A stretch of 64,000 nt of DNA from an uncultured Collinsella sp. (GTDB lineage Bacteria; Actinomycetota; Coriobacteriia; Coriobacteriales; Coriobacteriaceae), in the NCBI GenBank assembly GCA_900556415.1, contig USOU01000003.1:1-64000 (forward strand), read 5' to 3'. Positions 56,436-64,000 of this stretch are shown piece by piece (the stretch's first letter is position 1; every line of letters begins with the position of its first letter). Under the pieces are notes generated by a model. The model worked only from the letters and a program-made list of their open reading frames with translations, was not told the origin of the DNA and searched no databases. Both the position numbers and the translations under genes were made by a program.

Positions 56436-58919
56436 CTATTCGTCGGCGTCTCCATTGTCTTCGCGATCGTTGGCAAGCATTGCCGTGCCGGCGACCGTCG
56501 TCGCCACGGCGGCAGCGGCGAGCCCGGCGGCGATGCCAGAGCCGTCGCCCGTGTCGGCGAGCTTTCCGCCCGAGCCCTTGCCCTTGTTGCCCTTGCCGTT
56601 CTTGTCGTCGCTGCCCGCGTTGGCGCCAGTGCCGGTGCCGGCGCCGCCTGCACTGCCCGAGGCCGCTACGGTAAAGCTTGCGGCTCCGTCGGTGGCAAGC
56701 GTGTAGTTTTGCGCCGCGTCGCCCAACAGGCCTTTCGCGCGCACCCAGTACGTTCCTGCGGCAAATGCCTCGCCCTCGGCCATCGCCGTTCCCGGAGCGC
56801 CGTTCGCGTCGTGCACAAACTCGAGCTGGGCCGTGCAGGCATCGTTTTCGAGCTTGCCGTCGAGCGGCGCCGTGACCTTGGCGCGCACGTCTTCGCCGGC
56901 CTTAAGGCCTTCGAGTCCCTCAAAATGGGGCGTCAGCGCGCGTGGATCGATATCGATGGGCACAAAGCCCTGCAGCCCCGTAACGGTCTCGTTGCCCAGG
57001 GCGTCGACATCCACATATTCGATGGCAAACGCATGGCCCGAAGCCGACACGTTGAGCACCTTGCTGCTGTCGACGAGGCGGAAATGGTCCTCGCCAACGG
57101 TCTTGCCATCTTGGAGCGAGGCATCGCTCAGCGAGTCTCCATACGTCATGTGCATGCGGTCCGGGAGGCAGCATGAAACTGTTGGCTTGTGCTTCGCGTC
57201 GTAATTGCGTTGGTAGATGCTCCGGGCCAGTGCCGAATCGACAAAGTCGGACGCGATAATGCCAACGTGCTTGAGGCAATCTGACTTTGTTTTATCGCTG
57301 CCGCTGGGATTGATGTACTGGCTCTTGTACAGATGCTCGTTGACCACTCGCGCCGCGGTAAAAGGATTGCTTCCTTGTTTGTAATTCGTGCAACTGGTGT
57401 AGTTGATAGACCAGCAGCGTTCCAGGACTTGCACCTTGGCGCCATCATTGTCCTCGACGTCCACCTTGTTGCGCGTGAGATTGGTCGTCTCTCGCAGCGC
57501 CATATCGACCCAGCTAATCTTGTCGGTTCCGGTGCATTCAAAATGGTCCTGGGCGTATACCTTGGTGCAATAGGGCTCTTTGTCGCCCGCATTGCCCGTA
57601 GTCTCAAAGCCTCGCGCGTCTTGGACGAGGCACATCGACTGCCCGGAATGCGCCTTGATTTTGTCGTCCCATTGGGTGAGATCGAGGCCCCACGTGTGGC
57701 TGCTTACGCTGTTGCCGGCGAGTACAAATCGACGCAGCAGGACGATCTTTCCGCGCACCTCGTTCAGTGTGGGGATTCGGCTCGACGTGTAGAACAGATC
57801 GGGATTATCGTGCATAACCTTGGCGAAAGCCGTCGTAACGCTTTCGTCGGTAGCCTCGTCGTTGCCTCGTGACGCAAGCATGATGAGCGCTTCTGACGGG
57901 TTTTCGTTCAAAAATGTTTTGAAGTAACCGATGACATCGGAGAGATGCATAAAGCCCCCGTCTTTTTTGAGCAGGTAGCATCTTCCATGGTCGATACCGG
58001 GGTCGCCGTTCTCGTCGTTCCTTCCGAGTCGGATATCAAAATAGCGAATGCCTTCGAGCAACTGCGTCGGGATGTAATCCTGCTGGCACTTTGCTTGTGA
58101 GGATTGGGGCTCGGTGTCGTTGTCCACGCTGCAGGTGCCCGAATCATGCGTGCCCGGGATACTCAGCTCGTCGAGGTACTTGTTGTCGTCGACGTATTTC
58201 ATCCAGCATGGTCCGTCGACGTAGCTGCTATACGTGGTCCAGTCGATACTTCTAACTGTGGTATTGATCTTGCCCATGTCGTAACCGACAAGTTCTAGCT
58301 CCCACGGAATGCTCTTACTCTTATGGCAGATCTTATTGTTGTCCTGGTCTTTGCCGTCCGATTCTATTGCCAGGTACTTAATGTCTTTTTTCTCGGTTTC
58401 TTTCTCGACCGTGCGGTCTCGAATGATATAGGTTCCGTTTGATTGACGTTCGAACGCAAAAGCGCGGCTGGGCTTGTTGTCATACTCGCCGCCCCATACG
58501 TGGATGACCTTTCCATCTTTGTCCGAGTCGTCGTCGACCGACCAAATGCTGTAGCCCGTCTTTTTATGCTCTTCGAAATTGAGCAAGGTGCGAATAGCAT
58601 ACCAGTTTGTATCGTCATTCTTGGTCGTTACGTTCTCAAGGATGAGCTTGCTGGACGTGCCGTCGTTAAACAGGTGGCAGACGTTGCCGCGAACGTTGCC
58701 GTCTTGGTTGACGCTCGCGGTGCGAAAATAGCCCGCGGGGCGAAGGCGAATGACGAAATTGTCGAGGCTGTCCGACGGTGCGGGTGTGTTGTCTGCAAAT
58801 GCCGCTCGCAGGGGAATGCCCGGCGCTGCGGTTTCGGGCAGGCTTGCAAGTGGTGACAACGCCGCAAGCCCTAGGCCCAGCGTAAACGCTCGGCGACTGA
58901 TGGCATGATGTTCGGCCAT
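56436..58919 (-). CDS. Tat-exported PI-PLC X-domain protein with a C-terminal sorting-signal-like end
   Basis: An 827-residue surface protein. MAEHHAISRRAFTLGLGL is a twin-arginine signal. Residues about 45-215 resemble a ricin/lectin-like beta region. The PI-PLC X domain holds LSIPGTHDSGT (catalytic His), LEGIRYFDIRLGR and DHGRCYL (second His), then a long catalytic half to IIASDFVD. Ig-like parts follow, then a Gly/Lys spacer, LADTGDGSG, a hydrophobic stretch (IAAGLAAAAVATTVAGTAML) and an acidic tail, the order of an LPxTG-type anchor. The tail is acidic (NDREDNGDADE) instead of basic, so anchoring is uncertain. GGAGG precedes ATG 58919. It probably cleaves phosphoinositides or glycans on host material. 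Confidence 0.82.
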   Translation of the reverse strand: MAEHHAISRRAFTLGLGLAALSPLASLPETAAPGIPLRAAFADNTPAPSDSLDNFVIRLRPAGYFRTASVNQDGNVRGNVCHLFNDGTSSKLILENVTTKNDDTNWYAIRTLLNFEEHKKTGYSIWSVDDDSDKDGKVIHVWGGEYDNKPSRAFAFERQSNGTYIIRDRTVEKETEKKDIKYLAIESDGKDQDNNKICHKSKSIPWELELVGYDMGKINTTVRSIDWTTYSSYVDGPCWMKYVDDNKYLDELSIPGTHDSGTCSVDNDTEPQSSQAKCQQDYIPTQLLEGIRYFDIRLGRNDENGDPGIDHGRCYLLKKDGGFMHLSDVIGYFKTFLNENPSEALIMLASRGNDEATDESVTTAFAKVMHDNPDLFYTSSRIPTLNEVRGKIVLLRRFVLAGNSVSSHTWGLDLTQWDDKIKAHSGQSMCLVQDARGFETTGNAGDKEPYCTKVYAQDHFECTGTDKISWVDMALRETTNLTRNKVDVEDNDGAKVQVLERCWSINYTSCTNYKQGSNPFTAARVVNEHLYKSQYINPSGSDKTKSDCLKHVGIIASDFVDSALARSIYQRNYDAKHKPTVSCCLPDRMHMTYGDSLSDASLQDGKTVGEDHFRLVDSSKVLNVSASGHAFAIEYVDVDALGNETVTGLQGFVPIDIDPRALTPHFEGLEGLKAGEDVRAKVTAPLDGKLENDACTAQLEFVHDANGAPGTAMAEGEAFAAGTYWVRAKGLLGDAAQNYTLATDGAASFTVAASGSAGGAGTGTGANAGSDDKNGKGNKGKGSGGKLADTGDGSGIAAGLAAAAVATTVAGTAMLANDREDNGDADE

Positions 58920-59118
58920 AACTCCTCCATTCGCAGGGTGCGGCTGCGCGCTCGTTTTGGTCACTATACTGCCCAGACGTTTAAAGACGCCGGTTTAATT
59001 GTCTGCGCGGCGCAATAAATCGGCGGGCGGACGTGTTGGGGTGCTTGCCGTTTTCGTACTGTTGCCACATTTGGGGTGGTTCCGGAGCCCGGTATCCTCT
59101 CGTTCGTCAGCTGCCGGC
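58920..59118. other. Intergenic region upstream of the PI-PLC-like gene
   Basis: Contains a possible minus-strand -10 TATAGT at 58968-58963 without a clear -35. No frame with coding character. Confidence 0.35.
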
Positions 59119-59153
59119 ATAAGAAAGGGAGGGTCGGTTTACCGGCCCTCCCT
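59119..59153 (-). terminator. Terminator after lipoprotein 1
   Basis: AGGGAGGGTCGG and CCGGCCCTCCCT form a 12-bp stem; the minus strand continues TTTCTTA. The same sequence type recurs after lipoprotein 2. Confidence 0.75.
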
Positions 59154-59224
59154 GGGTACGAAGCGCTGGGGCACCGCCGCTTGTTGGCATTGCGCTCGTG
59201 TTTCCCGTTGCGCTCGCCAGTTGC

Positions 59225-59818
59225 TTAGCGTTTGATCTCGATATCCTCGAGCTTAACATCCATGGCCTCGGTCTTTGCCTCGACGATATCATCGGCAAAC
59301 TCCAGTGACTTCATCATGGTCTCGACGGCGTCCTTGTGCTCCTCGACATTGTCGATGCGCACGTACACGCTGCCGCCGTCAACGTCGGTGAAGTACTCGG
59401 TCGTCACGCCGCCCGAGTGCGTAAAGTAGGCGCTGCGCCAGGTCTTGCCGTTGTACTTAACGGAATCGCTCTCGGTCCATCCGGAGTTGGCCTTCCACTT
59501 TGCCTCGTAGTCGAACAGTTCATCGGCGTTCTTGTCAGGATCGAAGACGGGGATGAAGCGGTCGCTGGCATGCTCGCTCTCGGTGAACTTAAACTGGGCC
59601 CTGTCGGCGGTATCGCCTGCGACGTCCGTGATTTCGACGCCCTCGGGGACTTCGACCTTAAACCAAATGAAGTCGGTCCTCATATCCACGGCTGGCTTTT
59701 CTGCTCCGCCGCCACCGCCACTTCCGGTAGCGCCGCCGCTGCCACCGCAGCCCACCAGGGCAACTGCGGCAAAGAGACTGATGCAGAGGGTGAGAATCGC
59801 AAAGGCCTTCTTTTTCAT
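59225..59818 (-). CDS. Lipoprotein 1 of a tandem pair, unknown function
   Basis: A 197-residue lipoprotein. MKKKAFAILTLCISLFAAVALVG is the signal region and LVGCGG the lipobox; a Gly/Ser linker follows. The mature part begins DFIWFKVEVPEGVEITDV and continues through beta-strand-like segments (WRSAYFTHSGGVTTEYFTDV, GSVYVRIDN) to an Asp/Glu/Lys end. It is a paralogue of the protein encoded at 60047-60648. GAGGA lies upstream of the ATG. Confidence 0.75.
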   Translation of the reverse strand: MKKKAFAILTLCISLFAAVALVGCGGSGGATGSGGGGGAEKPAVDMRTDFIWFKVEVPEGVEITDVAGDTADRAQFKFTESEHASDRFIPVFDPDKNADELFDYEAKWKANSGWTESDSVKYNGKTWRSAYFTHSGGVTTEYFTDVDGGSVYVRIDNVEEHKDAVETMMKSLEFADDIVEAKTEAMDVKLEDIEIKR

Positions 59819-59890
59819 GGTCGTGTCCTCCTCGATCTGTAACCGCCCATGGATTACCTGCCTTCACTGTACGCGTGGACGGCTCGCTAG

Positions 59891-59909
59891 GGTGGGCCAT
59901 GTGTCCCAT
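59891..59909 (-). repeat. 19-bp direct repeat upstream of lipoprotein 1
   Basis: GGTGGGCCATGTGTCCCAT, identical to 60844-60862. Confidence 0.7.
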
Positions 59910-59953
59910 TCTGAGGGCCGGATTTGCGCCGACAAGTGGCAATATGTTCGGGC

Positions 59954-59990
59954 GCAAAAGAGGGGAGGGCCGGTGCTGCCGGCTCTCCCC
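59954..59990 (-). terminator. Terminator after lipoprotein 2
   Basis: GGGGAGGGCCGG and CCGGCTCTCCCC form a 12-bp stem; on the minus strand it continues TCTTTTGCG. Confidence 0.8.
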
Positions 59991-60046
59991 GGGTTGGGCG
60001 CCCGTTGTTTTAATGGGGCGTTCGTGCGGGCGTGCGCGAACCCTTG

Positions 60047-60648
60047 CTACTTGATCTCGATGCTCGAAATCTCGACGCCGCGGGCCTCGGTGACGGCCGC
60101 CTTGATGTCGTCGGGGAACTCGATGGAGTTGAGGAGCGTCTCGGCTTCTTTCTTGTGAAGGTCGACGTTCCTAATCATGATATAGATGCTTCCCGTGTCG
60201 ACGTCGGTAAAGAGGTAGGTATAAGTGCCGCCGTTGTCCTTGCACGTTCCGGTGAGCCATGTTCTGCCGTTGTACTCGACGGGGTCGCCATCCTCCCACT
60301 GGAACGTTCCGGTGTGCCTTTCGGCCTGCTCTGCAAAGGACTCTTCGGCCGTCATCTTCTCTTGCCAAACGGGGATGAAACGGTCGACTGTGGTGTTCTC
60401 GTTCTCGGGGAAGGTGAGCTGGACCCTGTCGGCGTTCTTGCCGGCGGAGTCACTCACGCCAACGCTCTCGGGCATCTCGACCTTAAACCAGATAAAGTCA
60501 GTCTTTTCGGCGACGGGGCCTTTTCCTTGCCTTCGCTCTTTGAGGTGCTGCCGCCTCCGCCCGATGCGATTCCGCCGCAGCCGACAAGGGCAAACGCGGC
60601 AAAGAGGGCGATGCAAAGGGAAAGGATCGATAGGGTCTTTTTCTTCAT
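60047..60648 (-). pseudogene. Lipoprotein 2 of the tandem pair, frameshifted
   Basis: The start at 60648 follows AAGGAGG and encodes the signal and lipobox MKKKTLSILSLC and LVGCGG, then GGSTSKSEGKEKAP. The mature domain continues in another frame (GPVAEKTDFIWFKVEMPE to GVEISSIEIK). One missing C in the minus-strand run CCCC (60515-60518) accounts for the break; adding it gives a 200-residue protein parallel to lipoprotein 1 (197). Sequencing error is as likely as real inactivation. Confidence 0.75.
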
Positions 60649-60843
60649 GGTGGCGTCCTCCTTGTCTGTCGGTGAAATCACGCCGCCGCGGGTTGTTGGA
60701 GCGTTGATTGTTTGGCGGCGGATGTCTTTGTGTACTGTGCGGCGATACCTCCGTTCGTTGTTTGCGGCCGTCGCTCGGCCGCGCCCCAACGGGTTCCTTA
60801 CCTATAGATATGCCCCAGCTTGTGCTGCCCGGGAGTCTCGAAA

Positions 60844-60862
60844 GGTGGGCCATGTGTCCCAT
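60844..60862 (-). repeat. 19-bp direct repeat upstream of lipoprotein 2
   Basis: GGTGGGCCATGTGTCCCAT, identical to 59891-59909. Confidence 0.7.
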
Positions 60863-60988
60863 GTTTGGGGCACTGGGCGCATGGGACGGCACGGCTCGAC
60901 ATCGGCTTTTCCATGTTGCGCAACAGCGCCCTGGGTGGGGGCGTATAGACTTGGCTGTGACAAAAGCTAAACCACGAAAGGTCGAACG

Positions 60989-61828
60989 ATGTTCTGTCAA
61001 AAATGCGGACAGCAAGTGCCCGATGGATCGACATTTTGTACGCACTGTGGGGCTTCGCTGGTCGGCGGTTCCGTGCCGACGCCTACGGGCGCTGGTCCTT
61101 CCTCTGCCCCGGGCCTAACCCAATCGATGCCGCCGGTTGCACCTGCGCCTCAAAAGTCCAAGAGCAAGGCGCCGGTCATTATCGCTGTGGCATGTGCTGC
61201 TGTGGTCCTCATCGGGGGCGGCACGGTGTTTGCGCTTACGGTGCTCAACGGGTCCAAGAACTCCGGCACGCAGATTTCGGTGATCGATACCGGGTCTTCG
61301 GACGAGAAAGATTCTTCTGCCAAGAAGAAGAGCGATAAGTCCAAGTCCAAGGAACCCTCGTCGTCCGATGACGAGGCCGTTCCCGAGGACGAGTCGGCAT
61401 ACTACGGCTCGGGCGATTCGGACGATTACCTAACCGACGTGCATACGTACACGAACGACATGCATCCTTATAGCATGTCGATTCCCAATCGCTTTGAGAT
61501 GGAAGATACTCCCAGCGGCAGCAGCACAAGGTACGAGGATCCGGAGACGGGTTTTGTGATCAGCCTGTCTGGCTACGTCAACGTTAACGACGAAACTGCA
61601 CACGAGATGTTTGTCGATAAGGACACCTCGGGCAAGGCCGACCTCTATACCGCGGAGGGCGACAACTGGTACGTGGTTTCGTGGCGCGAGGGCGACACAA
61701 TCATTTACGAAAAGACGATTGTCACGGACTCGACGGTTGCTACGGCGCATTTGGAGTACTCGACTGCAAACCGCGACATGGGGTCGAAGGTTATCGATAC
61801 GCTGCTGCCGACGTTCCAGGTGGACTAG
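60989..61828 (+). CDS. Zinc-ribbon single-pass membrane protein
   Basis: A 279-residue protein. A double-CxxC ribbon (FCQKCGQQVPDG, FCTHCGASLVGG) is followed by a Pro-rich linker, one membrane helix (APVIIAVACAAVVLIGGGTV, about 62-83), a Ser/Asp/Lys-rich region (KKKSDKSKSKEPSSSDDE) and a small extracytoplasmic domain (MHPYSMSIPNRFEM, GFVISLSGYVNV, ATAHLEYSTANRD). The layout is the same as the larger protein at 38783-40819. GAAAGG lies upstream of the ATG. Function unknown; the gene is divergent from the lipoprotein pair. Confidence 0.72.
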   Translation: MFCQKCGQQVPDGSTFCTHCGASLVGGSVPTPTGAGPSSAPGLTQSMPPVAPAPQKSKSKAPVIIAVACAAVVLIGGGTVFALTVLNGSKNSGTQISVIDTGSSDEKDSSAKKKSDKSKSKEPSSSDDEAVPEDESAYYGSGDSDDYLTDVHTYTNDMHPYSMSIPNRFEMEDTPSGSSTRYEDPETGFVISLSGYVNVNDETAHEMFVDKDTSGKADLYTAEGDNWYVVSWREGDTIIYEKTIVTDSTVATAHLEYSTANRDMGSKVIDTLLPTFQVD

Positions 61829-61876
61829 GCAGCTGTGTCTATAGCCGGCAATCGGAAACGCCGATAGCCAGAGCTC

Positions 61877-61905
61877 CTGACAGTCTTTGTCTTATGGGCT
61901 AGACT
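61877..61905 (+). promoter_or_regulatory. Candidate promoter of fchA-folD
   Basis: CTGACA (61877-61882) and TAGACT (61900-61905) are 17 bp apart. Transcription would begin near 61911, upstream of the hairpin at 61925. Confidence 0.45.
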
Positions 61906-61924
61906 GGCTTGGACAAGATCGATG

Positions 61925-61966
61925 AATGGGACAACCGCTTCCTGGCGTCGTTGTCCCATTTTTTAT
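61925..61966 (+). terminator. Intrinsic terminator, possibly an attenuator in the fchA-folD leader
   Basis: AATGGGACAAC and GTTGTCCCATT form an 11-bp stem followed by TTTTAT. If the promoter at 61877-61905 is real, this hairpin lies in the 5' leader of fchA; if not, it simply ends the zinc-ribbon gene transcript. Confidence 0.8.
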
Positions 61967-62013
61967 TATGCGTGCGGCCCGTGGTGGCCGGCGCGGCGGG
62001 CAGAGGTGTTTCG

Positions 62014-62646
62014 ATGAGCCAAGAGATGATGGATAAAACCTGTCGCGAGTTTGCCCAGGCGCTTGCCGCGCGTGAGCCGGTTCCCGGCGGCGGTAGCGCG
62101 AGCGCCTTTGTGGGTGCGCTGGGTGCCTCGCTTTGCGGGATGGTCGCTCGCTATGGGGCGACCAATCCCGCGCTTTCCGATCGCGCAGACGATCTGACAC
62201 GCGCATTTGCCCAAGCAGACGAGTTGGCACAGGAACTTGTCGACTTGGTTGCCGAGGACGTTCGTGCGTACGGACAGGTGTCCGCTGCGTACGGCATTCC
62301 GCGTGAGGACTCGGTTCGACCCGCGGCGATTCAGAACGCGTTGCACGTGGCAGCCATTCCACCGTATCGGATCATGGACACCTGCGGGCGCGCACTGGCG
62401 CTGCTCGAGGACATGGCGGACAAGGGCTCCCGACAGCTGCTGTCCGATGTGGCCTGCGGCGCCGTATTCTGCCGCGCCGCCATGCAGGGCGCGAGCCTGA
62501 CGCTCTTTGCCAATACAACGTCTATGAAAGACCGGGCGCGCGCCGAGGAGCTCGAGGCGGCGTGCGATGAGCTGTTGGATACGTGGTTGCCGCGCGCCGA
62601 TGCGCTAGAGCGCCGCGCCGCCGACGCCGCCAGGAAGAGGGGATAG
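62014..62646 (+). CDS. fchA: FTCD_C-family methenyl-THF cyclohydrolase / formimino-THF cyclodeaminase (FchA)
   Basis: A 210-residue helical folate enzyme. REPVPGGGSASAFVGALGASL is the family signature near the N-terminus. Later parts include AEDVRAYGQVSAAYG, AAIPPYRIMDTCGRAL and SDVACGAVFCRAAMQGA. In clostridia FchA hydrolyses 5,10-methenyl-THF to 10-formyl-THF. The folD gene begins 2 bp after its stop, and that FolD lacks the cyclohydrolase residues, so I favour cyclohydrolase over cyclodeaminase. AGAGGTG lies upstream of the ATG. No histidine-degradation genes are near. Confidence 0.85.
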   Translation: MSQEMMDKTCREFAQALAAREPVPGGGSASAFVGALGASLCGMVARYGATNPALSDRADDLTRAFAQADELAQELVDLVAEDVRAYGQVSAAYGIPREDSVRPAAIQNALHVAAIPPYRIMDTCGRALALLEDMADKGSRQLLSDVACGAVFCRAAMQGASLTLFANTTSMKDRARAEELEAACDELLDTWLPRADALERRAADAARKRG

Positions 62647-62648
62647 CC

Positions 62649-63503
62649 ATGGCAGAGCTGCTCAAAGGGGCTTCCGTTGCCCGTGCTTTGACCGAGGAAC
62701 TCGCTGCCCGCTGCACCGTGCTGCGCGAGCGCGGTGTTGTGCCGACGCTGGCCATCGTTCGCGTGGGCGAGCGCGAGGACGATCTATCCTACGAGCGTGG
62801 CGCCCTCAAGCGCTGCGAGAAGGTTGGCATCGAGGCTCGCCGCGTTTTGCTTCCTGTCGATGTTTCGCAGGACGAGCTGATGGCTGCTATCGAGGGCATC
62901 AATGCCGACCCTGCTGTTCATGGCTGCCTGATGTTTCGTCCGTTGCCCGCTGGGCTTGACGAGGATGCGGTTGCCGCGTCGCTTGATCCCGCCAAGGACG
63001 TTGACTCCATGACGCCGGCCTCGCTGCTTACCACGCTTTCTGGGCGAGGCGAGGGCTTTGCTCCTTGCACGGCCGAGGCCGTGTTGACGTTGCTGGACCA
63101 TTATGGCGTTGAGCTGGATGGGGCCAAGGTCGCGGTTGTCGGTCGGTCGCTGGTGATTGGCCGTCCCGTTGCCGCCATGCTTACGGCTCGCAATGCCACG
63201 GTGACGACGTGCCATACGCATACGCGTGACCTGGCTGCCGAGTGCCGTGCGGCTGATATTGTGGTTGCGGCCGTTGGACGCGCGCGCACGATTGGCGCGG
63301 ATGCGGTCCGCGAGGGCCAGACGATCATCGATGTGGGCATTAATTGGGATGAGGCTGCCGGAAAACTGGTCGGCGACGTGGATTTTGATGCTGCGGAGCC
63401 GGTCGTTAACGCCATCACACCCGTGCCGGGCGGCGTGGGGGCTGTAACGACGGCTATCCTTGCCAAACACGTGATTGAGGCGTCGGAGCGTGCATCGAAA
63501 TAG
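62649..63503 (+). CDS. folD: Methylene-THF dehydrogenase FolD, cyclohydrolase residues missing
   Basis: A 284-residue NAD(P)-dependent enzyme. It has the family motifs VGRSLVIGRPVAAML (dinucleotide loop), CHTHTRDLAAECRAADIVV, and PGGVGAVTTAILAKHV. The cyclohydrolase Lys of the YxxxK motif is Ala52 (SYERGALKR), and the Gln of the usual VQLPLP is Phe96 (LMFRPLP); the Asp is kept (VDS, 119). It should thus act as a dehydrogenase only, with FchA doing the hydrolysis. GAGGGG lies 6 nt upstream of the ATG. The pair links to Fhs. Confidence 0.92.
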   Translation: MAELLKGASVARALTEELAARCTVLRERGVVPTLAIVRVGEREDDLSYERGALKRCEKVGIEARRVLLPVDVSQDELMAAIEGINADPAVHGCLMFRPLPAGLDEDAVAASLDPAKDVDSMTPASLLTTLSGRGEGFAPCTAEAVLTLLDHYGVELDGAKVAVVGRSLVIGRPVAAMLTARNATVTTCHTHTRDLAAECRAADIVVAAVGRARTIGADAVREGQTIIDVGINWDEAAGKLVGDVDFDAAEPVVNAITPVPGGVGAVTTAILAKHVIEASERASK

Positions 63504-63540
63504 GCGTTTTGGGCTGTTTGAGGGGTTAGCCATATACCAC

Positions 63541-63770
63541 GTGGTCAAAAAGCGCCAAATATGAGTACTGTTGCCAAGATAGTCACATATGTTTTACGTC
63601 TTTCGGGCTTCCTAACGATATTCATTCTCGTTAGGAAGCCCATTTTATTGAACCTATGGGGAATAACGCTGTCTCACTTTTGGACAAATAGGGATCTTCG
63701 GCACTCATTACAAGGAAATTTGCTGCTACTAAATTGGTGACAGTACTCATATTTGGCATTTTTTGACCAC
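63541..63770. repeat. MITE-like 230-bp element with 31-bp terminal inverted repeats
   Basis: 63541-63571 (GTGGTCAAAAAGCGCCAAAT then ATGAGTACTGT) and 63740-63770 are reverse complements at 29 of 31 positions. The inside has no convincing gene but holds a perfect 14-bp terminator stem at 63605-63641. CCACGTGG at its left edge is itself a palindrome. Confidence 0.8.
63605..63648 (+). terminator. Terminator hairpin inside the element, downstream of folD
   Basis: GGGCTTCCTAACGA and TCGTTAGGAAGCCC form a perfect stem, followed by ATTTTATT. Confidence 0.85.
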
Positions 63771-63868
63771 AGGGGTTCCGAGAGGGTTCCGAGGTGCCGT
63801 GGTTTCGCCCTTTTTCGCTGAAGCGATACACTGTACCCGTTTGATTTCTTCGCTCAAGGAGGATGCGC

Positions 63869-64000
63869 ATGCCGTGCACAACGATTTTGGTTGGTAAGAA
63901 CGCGAGCTACGACGGGTCGACGCTGGTCGCCCGCAACGAGGATTCGTCCAACGGGGTGTTTGAGCCCAAGCGCATGCGCGTGGTGCATCCCGACGAGCAG
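63869..64000 (+). CDS. C69-family dipeptidase (partial, N-terminal part)
   Basis: The first 44 residues run off the window. [17 protein letters not shown], then [10 protein letters not shown] is the start of C69 (PepD-type) dipeptidases, in which Cys3 becomes the N-terminal nucleophile after processing. AAGGAGG lies 8 nt before the ATG. Family members hydrolyse a broad range of dipeptides. Confidence 0.85.
   Translation, partial: MPCTTILVGKNASYDGSTLVARNEDSSNGVFEPKRMRVVHPDEQ

Overview
The window is high-GC, densely coded bacterial DNA that looks like a Coriobacteriia gut anaerobe, most likely Collinsella. The reasons are the gene families together (an alpha-glucoside PTS with a family 4 glycosidase, superoxide reductase, a one-carbon folate set without formate dehydrogenase nearby, a C69 dipeptidase, zinc-ribbon membrane proteins) and many palindromic intergenic repeats. 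The genus call is inference from gene content; no rRNA or tRNA gene was seen.

Layout. 1-129 is the end of an RGG-tailed protein. 443-5170 is an alpha-glucoside PTS locus: promoter, probable antitermination leader, EIIA, a BglG/LicT antiterminator whose RNA-binding domain is frameshifted, EIICB, and a GH4 6-phospho-alpha-glucosidase. 5286-9314 holds a CPBP protease, a YgiQ radical SAM protein and a YoaK-like membrane protein. 9400-10680 is an AT-rich patch with an ABC-ATPase relic and a LURP-one-like gene. 10794-17410 carries fucO, an M42 peptidase, mnmA, cysK with a divergent Rrf2 regulator, a holin-like membrane protein and YerC. 17598-38590 is information processing and housekeeping: addB-addA, dnaE, a SWIM/SNF2 helicase, superoxide reductase, a catalytically degenerate NadE homologue, ruvC-ruvA-ruvB and fhs. 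38783-45329 has envelope or unknown proteins and a cation efflux transporter.

45350-53304 is the most striking part: a Type I restriction-modification locus (hsdR-hsdM-hsdS on the minus strand) followed by a second full hsdS, a tyrosine recombinase and a silent hsdS half-cassette. Four copies of a 16-bp near-palindrome sit exactly at the TRD cassette borders. Read one way the site encodes LNGYL, read the other way LNSHL, so a cassette flipped between two sites stays in frame at both ends. The arrangement predicts reversible switching of DNA methylation specificity. As sequenced, the hsdS gene of the hsdRM operon is only half length, while the one behind the recombinase is full length.

54045-64000 contains an ADP-ribosylglycohydrolase, a HicB-like/HTH protein, a Tat-exported and probably sortase-anchored PI-PLC-type protein, two paralogous lipoproteins (one frameshifted), a zinc-ribbon membrane protein, fchA-folD and the start of a C69 dipeptidase. 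FolD has lost the cyclohydrolase lysine and glutamine, so FchA probably supplies that step, and Fhs elsewhere in the window supplies formyl-THF.

Dispersed inverted repeats occur throughout: a 30-bp-arm element at 13288-13370 with relatives at 211-328, 24345-24407 and 9321-9347; long nested palindromes at 11968-12095 and 40939-41078; a MITE-like 230-bp element at 63541-63770; and a pair of related palindromes at 55148-55300. Two genes (the antiterminator and one lipoprotein) each appear to lack a single base, so sequencing or assembly error must be excluded before calling them pseudogenes.
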